From assembly GCA_942486035.1 (NCBI GenBank), contig CALNXK010000183.1, positions 706,001 to 770,000 on the forward strand: DNA of 64,000 nt, in the 5' to 3' direction. The position numbers and the translations under genes are program-made. The DNA is from Porites lobata. Its lineage: Eukaryota > Cnidaria > Anthozoa > Scleractinia > Poritidae. The notes below the pieces were generated by a model. That model was not told the DNA's origin. It worked only from the letters and a program-made list of their open reading frames with translations, and ran no database searches. The stretch's first letter is position 1; every line of letters begins with the position of its first letter. Below are positions 1 to 11,215 of the stretch, in pieces.

Positions 1-2475
1 GGCTTAAAAGAGAGGAGGCAAAACAGGCCGGGTACTATACAGTCCTTTTGAATAATAAGTAAAGGATGGTATCAATTCACCATAAAGAAGTAGAGAAGTA
101 GAGCTCTAGTTAACAAACTGTAACATCTATTGATTTCGCTGTGAAGAATAAGAGGCAGGGGGCTCAAAAGAGAGGGAGAGGCTTGATAACTTTCTTCCTC
201 TAAAAGGGCAGGGGGGGCTACATGTATCAGAGGGGGGGCCCCATTTAAGAGGAGGGGGTTTCATTGAGGATCTACGGTATACTACTAACGGGCCGTAATC
301 TCGTAAGAGTTTTTTTGAAGACGGTGCTACTACATTGCTGACTCTTTCACAGCTTATCCGTTTTCGTTTGTCACCTTTCTTTCTTTCACTAAATAAACGT
401 TTCGTGTTTCGCTTGTGTTGGCCGTTATATCGAGGTGAATTTGTGGATATACATACACTTTAGGGTTTTGTAATGCTTGGTAAATAAATAATACATAAAT
501 ACATGAATAAATAAACAGTAGTCTGATCAAATGGCGGAGTGGAGTAGAAAGAAGGTAAATGTGTATTTGGAAGGCTCACATTGTAGCATAGACTCGCAAC
601 GACACATGCTGAAAGGTGCCAAACGTTTTACCGATATCCACTTTATGGAAATTATACTACATTTTTTCTTCATTACAGGGCTACACTGTGAAGAAGATGT
701 TTGGAGTATAAGCCTGATGAAGCTAAATGTCCGGTACCTGATGAATGGCACATCTTTTATTTCCGTGTACCGCACTAGGCAACATCTTCTTTAAATAAAT
801 TTGAATGCTTCGAGTGTTGCAGTAATTGAAGCTAGAATTAAATTAATTCTCTGAAATATCAACAAATAAATTTGAACCAAATAATAATAATTTCCTTAGG
901 TTAGTAGTTACAGTAATTCTCTCCAAAGAGGTAAGGTTGATAAGAAAATATGAATGTATACAATCAAGCCGTGAGCGTTCATTGGTCGATTAAATTTACC
1001 GTGTTTGTTTCACAGATACTTGACAGTTCGTTACAAATAGCTTAACTCCCACTTATTTTGCCTTTAAAGACACCAAATCCAAATCTTCTTTTCTGTAAAC
1101 TGCTCGAGACTGCACATATAAATGTGATTGCAGTCTCGAATATTTGTGATGCTATGAAGTAACATTCGTCCTCATGTAATTGTAAATTAAGTGCCAAGAT
1201 ACCTTTCATGGTGCAACAAGTTAACGGTTTAGGGGAAAGTGACAATAAAATAAAATGAGTGAATTCCTTTCATATTTTATTGTCTATATTTTTTAACCTT
1301 TTAGTACTCTTGGCAGGATTCATTTTTGTGAACATTTACCCGTTTTCCTGGCGCATTTCACTTCCACGTCTGTGTTAAGATCTCAAATGAATTCATTATT
1401 CTTGAGAGCAAATGTTTGTTGGCTGTATGAAATGGTGTGTTCTTTAATGTTTTACTTGATAAGTACATTTTGAAAGCGTAGACGATGGCTACACAAGAAT
1501 TCTTTTTAATTTATTTGACACCATAAAACTGCCATTTGGAATTTGGGGTGGATTTCTTGATTTCTGATTTCTCCAGTTGCACACAATACGTAGTCATGAA
1601 AAGTGCAATAAGCATCATCCAAGCCAATGGGGAATTGACCCGTTTGATGCTGTTACTCTACGTATACCGTACCCGAACAGGCAGCCCCAGAAAGCTCTTC
1701 GTGCAGTTTGCGACCCCTCCCATTCCCTTTCGGCTCACCCCACCTCTTAGGCTAAATAACCCGAAAATGTGTAGCCTGAGCGGACCAGGCTCCGCAGTGG
1801 GGGAAATAGGAAAAAACGGGGACAAATAGGAAGCGAAGCGAAGCGAGCCGAGTAGTGACCTGGGGAGGGGGAAAGGGCGCCGACTGCGGAGCCTGGTCCA
1901 AGGCTTGGAAATTTGATGGAGAATAGGCGATTTCGTTGTTTTAAATATTATATTTGGCTTTAAAGCGAGTGGAATAAAATAGTCAAACAGAAAAAGGGGT
2001 TATTCATTCAACCCTTAACCTTCATTTCGATTCTTTTGTTTTATTCCCACAATCTCCGGAGAGAAGGGACTTTAAGATTCAACGACGCGCGTATGGCAAC
2101 GAGAACGTCGTTAAAAAAGTGAATTTGCTTGATTTCAGTCTTTATCGCAATTATTCCTAAAAACTTCCTTTGTCAAATATGGGCGAACCCTCATGAATTT
2201 TAATTCCTAGGCGCAATAGCCAAGTTCATAAATTCATAATAAAATTTCGTCGATGCTTGTTTTCGTCTCCTTTAAAACGCGAAATTAGGCATTTTCACAT
2301 CGTAGTCGTGCAAAAACGGGCAAAGAAATGTACAAAAAAGCGTGTTGCACTTTCAAAGTTATTGTTTTGCTTATAAAACTAATTGTTTTTTGACGTTCTC
2401 GTTGCCGTCCGCGTCTTTGGTTCTTAAAGTCCCTAGTATTAATTTCATTACCCATGTGATGGTAGATAGCCCATT
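1..2475. other. Upstream flank without a recognisable gene
   Basis: No exon, RNA gene or protein motif could be recognised here on either strand. Open frames are short and have no familiar motif. The stretch holds G-rich low-complexity DNA near 200-260 and an inverted repeat at 1782-1899, described separately. It lies 5' of the ferlin first exon, so promoter sequence could be here, but I see no clear TATA box or initiator that I would defend. Confidence 0.5.
1782..1899. repeat. Short inverted repeat (MITE-like)
   Basis: GGACCAGGCTCCGCAGT at 1782-1798 is matched in reverse complement at 1883-1899 (ACTGCGGAGCCTGGTCC), around an 84-bp GC-rich, purine-rich centre with a short GCGAA repeat. The arms are exact over 17 bp. 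The structure fits a small palindromic element or the core of one; the family was not identified. Confidence 0.6.
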
Positions 2476-3803
2476 ACTCAGAGAAAGGACAGGAGACATT
2501 ATTAATTATCTGTCACTTCAAAAGGAAAAGATATCTATATTTTTTCTTGTTATATTATAAACGGTTAAAATTTAAATCAGCCTCGATGACTTTTATGACT
2601 TCACTTTTGAAACTGAATGTAATATTAACCAGGGGTCAAATGCTTATTCAGCTGTAAGGCAGGCTAATCTGCAGTTTGAAAATTTGTAGTGTACATTTAC
2701 GGACCATAATAATTGGTTTGATCATTTAAACACGACGAAAGTTTTCAAACAATTGCATGCGTGCAGTCGCGACGTGCTTAGAATGATCTCAGTTGAATTA
2801 ATAGATAGGGTTATCACCACGAGAAAACCGTCCTTTAAGACCCAACGGACACAATTAAAAAAACTCAATAAAAAATCAACGTGAACAAAAGCAAAAACGT
2901 GCACATCCAGGCTAAAACCAAGCGCTAACAGCATTTTCTATTTTTACTCCCTCGCAACGAGCTGTAAACAGGTCGTGACAACATGACTTTCTAACGAACA
3001 ACTAATTTCAATGTTTGGTCTTAATGTCCCAGCAGATATGTGTGAAAATAGCTTTAATTAGTGATTTTTAGATGACGCGCATATTGTTATCCTCTTTTTG
3101 TTAGGCGATCACACTGGTTTACTAGATTTACTCCAAACGAAAAAGGAAAAACATAATACGTTTGCGGTTTCGGATAAGCGACGGTATTCTCATAGAAAAA
3201 AGTTTACAAAATTCATAGAAAATCAATGGCTCATTTAAAAGGCATAAATATCAGAAGTCAATATTAAAATTAGTTGCTAACACGTCAGGTGATACAACAT
3301 TAATTGCTTAATAAAACAACCATGCTTAAGATAGTTTTTGGTTTAATCTCGTCAAGGTGATTTTCTATACTCAAAATGCATGTCTTTTTCTTTTGAGATG
3401 GACATCAACAAGGGTAAGATGTGGGTTTGAATATCACAATCTGAGTGTAAGTTTGACTGGAAAGTGAAAAATGTCTCTAGAGATTACCGTTCTTAGCGCA
3501 TCAAATTTACCTGATGTTGACTCCAAAGACAAAGGGGTAAGTGATCCCTTTGTGGAATTAACCTTTCGAGGTAAGTGCTACATATCTTCCTTAAGAGACA
3601 GTATAATTCAGGGGCATTTTGGCAAGCATCTAGTTTAGCACCATAAGCGTCCCCTGAATCTGTTTGATGCAAGTTTATGTTTCTAAAAACATGTCCTCTT
3701 AGCTGTGGTGTAAGAAGTAAAATATCTCATTATGCTTTTTGATACCATTTCTTGCATCCAGATGCCTAAATTTATCGGCCTGTTCGTTTTTCCAAAATAT
3801 TTA
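2476..3803 (+). repeat. Segmental duplication, copy 1 (carries ferlin exon 1a)
   Basis: About 1.33 kb here is repeated in the same orientation at 5572-6903 with few substitutions and small indels. Both copies start at ACTCAGAGAAAGGA and run to the TTCGTTTTTC...AAATATTT stretch. The block contains the ferlin first exon with its donor site and about 1 kb of sequence upstream of it. A second duplicated block (4890-5196, again at 6931-7165) follows each copy, so the event looks like a tandem duplication in which the second unit lacks, or the first unit gained, about 1 kb. Confidence 0.9.
3471..3570 (+). CDS. Ferlin exon 1a (start of C2A)
   Basis: ATG at 3471 opens 33 codons plus one base (donor phase 1, CGAG|GTAAGT). 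The protein begins [18 protein letters not shown] and carries the first C2 calcium loop with D15, D17, D20 and the SDPF motif (D25). The ATG follows AAAGTGAAAA, and the ferlin C2A is expected to begin almost at residue 1, which supports this start. It joins exon 2 through a split Gly codon. A diverged copy of this exon is at 6572. Confidence 0.85.
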
Positions 3804-5520
3804 CAGAAGAAAAAAGAAGAAAAACACAAACAAAAAAGAGTTCCGCTGTATCAATTCATATTCGATTCTTTGATTGAAGGGGTTTCATTCCGCGTCGTAC
3901 ATTAGTACATTTTATCCATGCAACGTTTTCCTCAAAATGGCTTGAAAGGGAAAAAAAACTGACTCTGTATCATTGAAATTACCAAACTTGCAATGCATTA
4001 AAATGTTTAATTCCAACAGCTCTCATTCACGCATTTACGAGAAATCAAGCAGTAAAATGTGTGTTAGTGAGAAAAAGGTTTGCCCTGAGGGGTTTCTTGG
4101 GAACGTGTCCTTCGGTGTAAAAAATGTGTACAAATTTGCAAAGCAAACAAATGAGGCGTTCAAAAACCTGGCTGCGCTCACGAAAGGATGTGAAATTGAA
4201 CTTCCTTTTATACTCTCATTCACGCATTTACGAGAAATCAAGCAGTAAAATGTGTGTTAGTGAGAAAAAGGTTTGCCCTGAGGGGCTACTTGGGAGCGTG
4301 TCCTTCGGTGAAAAAAATGTGTACAAATTTGCAAAGCAAACAAATGAGGCGTTCAAAAACCTGGCTGCGCTCACGAAAGGATGTGAAATTGAACTTCCTT
4401 TTATGCTGTCTACCGATTTTTTTTTCATTTTTTCAATCGTCTGTTAAAGGAATTACGTTAAACGAAAAGCTTTCAACCTTCTCGTTCTTTCTTTTCCACC
4501 TATTATTTTTCTTCTTGTTGTTTAATCTTATTGTATGCCGCAATTAATGTTAAATCAGCCCACTACTGTTGCTAATTAGTATACCGAACAACAATAATAA
4601 TAATGATGATAATGGTTTAATAATAATAATAATGGTTGGGCTTATGTATTGTACTGTTTGTGAAGTCGGTAATTTAAGGTGTTTCGATACAGTTTTTCGG
4701 AGACCATACTGATATTTTTCAATCGCCTTTAAAGGGACCTTATCCTTGTCTGATCGCCATAACATTTTTCCCCACTAACTGGCCATGGGGGTACATGGAT
4801 GTAGTGCGTATTAATTACAAAAAAAAATAGCATAACGTCAAAACAGTGCTGATCGCAAAGCAGGTTTTTTTTGCTTGTTTTCTTAGGTTAGGTTCGGCTT
4901 GGAATTGAGGTTGCTGCAGTGAACCAATGTTAATGAACGTTTGACACATTACCACATTACAAGCATCATGAAAACTAAGTTTTGAGATTTTAAAAAATTC
5001 AATCAAGCCGTTACTGAGACATATGAATTGAAAAGCGTTAAAAATAAAGATTTTGCTTAAAGTTGCACTTGGAATGGTTAAAAAATTAATTTTTAAGATC
5101 GCAAAAAAGGGAATACACCAAAATTCCTTGGCATAGAAAAACGATATTAAGCAGCACTGTAATATAATAATAATAATAATAATAATAATAAGAAGAAGAA
5201 GAAGAAGAAGAAGAAGCAAGTACAAAGACCTAGAACTAGAAATACAGAGAATGTGGCATATGAAAACCGTAGTGATCCCTGTGGTTGTTGGTGCGCTTGG
5301 TACAGTGAAGAAGGTTATGGTAGAAAACATCAAGAAAGTATCAGAGAGAGCTGCTATGACAGAGATTCAAAAGATCTGCATGCTGGGATCTGCTCGAATC
5401 CTCAGAAAGGTGCTCAGTGTATGAACAGAATGATTGACTTGAGTGACTGACGCTCTAGGTGCATGGTTTGCGCCCGGCTGATGCACAAAAAGAACACCAG
5501 CAAAGACTGTGATAAAAGAG

Positions 5521-5569
<49 letters not shown>

Positions 5570-7171
5570 CAACTCAGAGAAAGGAGAGGAGACATTATTA
5601 ATTATCTGTTACTTCAAAAGGAAAAGATATCTATATTTTTTTCTTGTTATATTATAAACGGTTAAAATTTAAATCAGCCTCGATGACTTTTATGACTTCA
5701 CTTTTGAAACTGAATGTAATATTAACCAGGGGTCAAATGCTTATTCAGCTGTAAGGCAGGCTAATCTGCAGTTTGAAAATTTGTAATGTACATTTACGGA
5801 GCATAATAATTGGTTTGATCATTTAAACACGACGAAAGTTTTCAAACAATTGCATGCATGCAGTCGCGACGTGCTTAGAATGATCTCAGTTGAATTAATA
5901 GATAGGGTTATCACCACGAGAAAACCGTCCTTTAAGACCCAACGGACACGATTAAAAAACTCAACAAAAAATCAACGTGAATAAAAGTAAAAACGTACAC
6001 ATCCAGGCTAAAACCAAGAGCTAACAGCATTTTCTATTTTTACTCCCTCGTTCGTTCTTGCAACGAGCTGTAAACATATCGTGACAACATGACTTTCTAA
6101 CGAACAACTAATTTCAATGTTTGGTCTTAATGTCCCAGCAGATATGTGTAAAAATAGCTTTAATTAGTGATTTTTAGATGACGCGCGTATTGTTATCCTC
6201 TTTTTGTTAGGCGATCACACTTGTTTACTAAATTTACTCCAAACGTAAAAGAAAAAACATAATATATTTGCGGTTTCGGATCAGCCACGGTATTCTCATA
6301 CAAAAAAATTGTACAAAATACATAGAAAATCAATGGCTCATTCAAAAGGCAAAGATATCAGAAGTCAATATTAAAATTAGTTTCTAACACGTCAGGTGAT
6401 ACAACATTAATAGCTTAATAAAACAACCACGCTTAAGATAGTTTTTGGTTTAATCTCGTCAAAGTGATTTTCTATACTCAAAATGCATGTCTTTTTCTTT
6501 TGAGATCAACAAGGGTAATATGTGGGTTTGAATATCACAATCTGAGTGTAAGTTTGACTGGAAAGTGAAAAATGTCTCTAGAGGTTACCTTTCTTAGCGC
6601 ATCAAATTTACCTGATGTTGACTCCAAAGACAAAGGGGAAAGTGTTCCCTTTGTGGTATTAACCTTTCGAGGTAAGTGCTACGTATCTTCCTTAAGAGAC
6701 AGTATAATTCAGGGGCATTTTGGCAAGCATCTAGTTTAGCATCATAAGTGTCCCCGAATCTGTTTGATGCAAGTTTATGTTTCTAAAAACATGTCCTCTT
6801 AGCTGTGGTGTAAGAAGTAAAATATCTCATTATACTTCTTGATTCCATTTCTTGCTTTCAGCTGCCTAAATTTATCGGCTTGTTCGTTTTTCAAAAATAT
6901 TTGAACAAAAAAACAAGAAGAAGAAGAAAGGTTCGGCTTGGAATTGAGGTTGTTGCAGTGAACCAATGTTATTAAGAAAGTTTGACACATTACCACGTTA
7001 CGCGCATCGTGAAAACTAAGTTTTGAGTTTTTTAAAGAATTCTATCAGGCCGTTACTGAGATATATGAATTGAAAAGCGTTAAAGTTGAACTTGGAATGG
7101 TTAGAAAGTTAGTTTTTAAGGGAATACACCAATATTCCATTGTAATATAATAATATGATAATAATAATAGC

Positions 7172-7204
<33 letters not shown>

Positions 7205-7353
7205 TGGAATATTAATGGTCAGCATTGAATAATAATGCATAATAAAATAAATAAATAATAATAATAATAATAAATAAGGCAGACATGAAATGCTCAGTAT
7301 TAATTTTAGGATAATTGTTTTTTTTTTTTGCGGAATAATAATAATAATAATAA

Positions 7354-7384
<31 letters not shown>

Positions 7385-10300
7385 AATAGTAATAATGGTC
7401 TTATTTCCACAAGATAAAGATGTTACAACTGTCTTGAATACCGTAATGCATAATAAAATAAATAAACTAATCACAGAATCCTAACTATCCTGCACTAAGG
7501 TTGTGTTTAAATATTAGGCAGACATGAAATGCTCAGTATTAATTTTAGGACGGGTACATTGTTTTTTTTTGCGGAGATTATAAAAGCAGACTTTCTTTGA
7601 AGGAATATATTATAACAATAATTATTATTCACCGAAGTGGAGCTACAACCAGTTGCAAATATGATGAGACACACACGGAAAAACGACCTTTCTTGCTTCA
7701 AATCGCTCCTGGTCACAGGTCTCTAAAATATAACACTGACCTCTCTCCTCCCTCCCATTCAAAGTTGTTCCTCCAAGTTTTGAGTATGGTCTTGTATTGC
7801 TAGCAACTTTGATAAGGGGTGGAGGGGGATCACAAGCACAAGATCATGGACAGGCCATTTATGCCAAAATACGGTACAGTGTCTCAAGTACTTTTGCAAC
7901 TGGTTGTAGCATATCACGACTATTATAAATATAAGGCTTGAAATTCATTTGCGTTTTATTTTAATTGAAACGTGCATAATTTTTTTTCATTCTCACGGAG
8001 ATTACATGCCAAACACTACACTTTAAGTTCCTGATGCCGTGTTTTCAATGGAAGGTCTAGATGTCGCAAAATTCCCTGTTAACTGATTTCAAAGATTTTT
8101 GCTTATCGTTGTCGATGGTAATATCGATTTTCCTGGAAACTATGTTTTGACAAACTTCAATCCAAGATCAGTTAGTTGTAAAAATTTTACGGCGTGATTA
8201 GACGAGGATAAGATCACTTTTAAGGCGATTGACAAAGGTCCGTATGGTCTCCCAATAATGTTTAGAAACACCTTTCTTAACCTTTAAAAGTAAACTTAGT
8301 AAAATATAAAAATTTATCGTATCGTCTGCGCCCATTCATTCTTAATGTTCGATATAGGATATGGTGAGTTAGGGCGTAACTGGAATGGCTAGGGTTAGGC
8401 TGTCTTTTTCTAATTTTTTCATTTTCCCGTTCATTGCGCTCAGTTCTTGTTCTCCGTTTCTTGTTTCTCGTTTCCGATTCCTGCTTAGTAACATCCATCG
8501 AAGGTAGAGTGACCTCTTAAATTTTTATAAGCTGTGAAGATCAAGGGTCCTTTCTAATGCGGAAACATTCCAGGAACAATCTGGTGTAGGTGGAATTTTT
8601 CCGAAAAAAGTCACTTCAAACTCGAGGGTGGGTCTTTTCTGACTACTCTGTCCAACCGAACTTTGCCTTTCTATTTTCAAACATTGTCTTTTGTAGTCCC
8701 CCCCCCCTTTTCTTTTAATGAAAAGTTATCAAAATTTGGAGCTCCACTAATCTTTGGCAGGTTGGTGTGACATAATTATAATGCTATAATTGAAAGCTTC
8801 CCAAGGTTCTGATCTGCATGCGATATATACCTAATTAATCTTTGCTTTAATTCATGAAAAGCGTGGCAAGATCAGAGATTTGACGCTGACGATTGTTTCA
8901 CATGCAGGTCGAAAAAAAAAGACACCATATAAACAAGACAATCTGAACCCAACTTGGACATCAGGAGAGGTAATAAGACGTCACGGTTAACATTATATCC
9001 CTGCTTAGACAAATTCAAAGGTGTTATTGTTCCTTAACAATCCGAATATGGGTACATAAGACTACAATCCAAGCAGACCTCAAAAAAAAGTGATCAGCCA
9101 AAAATTTGTGACGTCATTATGAATCTATTATCATTACTATTTCATTCTCATTAGCAGTATTATTATCATTATCATTATCACTATCTTCATCCTTATCATT
9201 ATTATTTTTTATCATCATCATTATTATTATAATATTAATGTCAATATCAATACCATAAACACAATCACAATCATTATAATCTTGACGATTATCATTAACA
9301 TTACCATTAACCTTCACTGGGTAATTCACAGAGAGCGTTGAAAATTGATTTAATTGCTACTCGACGATTAACCCTCGTGTGACCTCCTTTACAACAAAAC
9401 AACGAGAAGCTAAGTTTTTTGCCATCTGAAAACTTATACTTAACCCGTGACAGTTACAAGCGTCTTATATAGAGAGCCCTAGCGCTTATAACGGTTTTCT
9501 TTCTTTCTTTTCCTTCTTCCTTCGTTCCTTGCTTCCTTTCATTCTTTCCTTTTTCTTTCTTTCTTTCTCTCTTTCTTTCTCCCTTTTTCTTTCTTTTCTT
9601 TCTTTCTTTCTTTCTTTCTTTTGTTACCCTCTACAGGCTACATTCAAATGGCTTCTTGAAGATGCACCCCTGACTACGGAGGAGAAACTGTCGGTTGAAA
9701 TAAAAGACAAAGAAGACTTTTGGATCAACAGGTAGGTATTATTTGCATTGAAACATGCATACGTCGCCATGCATGCATACTTCGCCAAGAGGCCTGGATT
9801 ACTCACAGAGCAAGCTCCACTACGACTTCCAGAAAATTAGTAATAAAACTAACAAGAATGACAGTACTTTAGAAACGGCAAAAAAAGAAGTGAAAATGCA
9901 AAAACAGAATTGGGGAGGACATCGATAAAAAATCAACAACACATACGATCGAGCAAGCTGTGTAATGGCCGACTAGTGTAGCACTTAATACACAGAATCT
10001 TAAAGGTCTGGGGGGGAGTGTCGACATCATAAACAGACTTAGTAAGATACAAGTAGTAGTGGTAAAGTATTTCAGATTCTTGGGGCTCTTCAGTAAAAAC
10101 TGTTCTCAAAGATGAAGGTGTTGGCCCTAATCGTATTTCGTATTCAAAAGCGTACCCTTGGAGGAGACAATACGCCTGGGTCTAGTGGAATTCATGCCTG
10201 AAATAAAAGGGTCGGATAGACTAACTAAGCATTTGAATACGTACACCAAATCTAAAAATTCGTGCCCGTAACATAATGGTAGTAGCCCAATTTTTAAAAA

Positions 10301-11182
10301 TCCTCTGTTTATAACTAACTTCAGACCTACAGCATAGACAGAATGAATTTTGTTGCGCACCGCTGAATTCTTTCGATGTCAAAGATAAGATTAATAGCTA
10401 GAGGAGCCCACGCCTGCGAGCAATATGCGAGGTTGCTGCGAACTAGTGATTGAAGCATGTATTTTGAATAACTATGATTTTGGCGTACATTTAAACACCA
10501 TGTGCACCACTAACTGTGCACCACTGAATAGTATCTTGAAGTTATATTTCACATTTTGATATAGAAATTAGTTTGATGTGAAATGCCATAAAAGACACAT
10601 TAATAAAAGAAATGCAACAAATTACATTCCGCACATTTCCGTGCTCGTAAGTATTGTTCAAGAAAAAGTAACCATCTCTTTGAACAGTGTTAGTAGGAAA
10701 ACAAGTATTATTTTACTTCGTCAACTAAGTCGATTAAGGGTAAACTCGTCACCTTCAGTTTATTATCATGAAGAACCTCGCCTTTTTGGATGGCAAAGGT
10801 CTCGAAAAGACTTATTCAGGCTTCATCTCTTTATAATTATTTTAGGCAAAATGAATTTCTCAAATTTCTGAATGTCTTGTAGGACTCCAAAAAGGGATTT
10901 TTATGTCTACACCATTGCCGATTAAAATACTGTTTTTCTTTTGAAATTAATAGCATAACGGTGAAAAGAGCTTCTGGCTAATAATTGCTGGCTAGCCTTT
11001 TGCGAGTCAGCACACTGTTCTCCAAAATAGCGGGAAAAAGCCAAAACTTGTCGGATGTACGATCAGAAGCATATGCAATCGATTAGTTTTCGACCGAAAA
11101 ATTTTGAGTGACATGATTTCCAGGGTGCAAACGGATTAAAAACGAGATGAGTGTTTAGTGGTAGTTTTTTTATCATCATAAC

Positions 11183-11215
<33 letters not shown>

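Noticed and set aside
4815..5333. 172-codon minus-strand frame with Leu and Ile runs.
   Set aside because: The middle is translated from TAA/GAA microsatellites and it crosses the boundary into the LINE fragment.
5947..6300. Possible CRISPR-like or spaced array in the duplicated block.
   Set aside because: No regular repeat-spacer pattern; the window is eukaryotic and similarity here is from the segmental duplication.
7109..7474. 121-codon minus-strand frame with Leu/Ile repeats.
   Set aside because: Artefact of AAT/GAA microsatellites.
9117..9329. Asn/Asp-rich frame on the minus strand.
   Set aside because: Comes from an ATT/ATC-type simple repeat; no splice or domain support.
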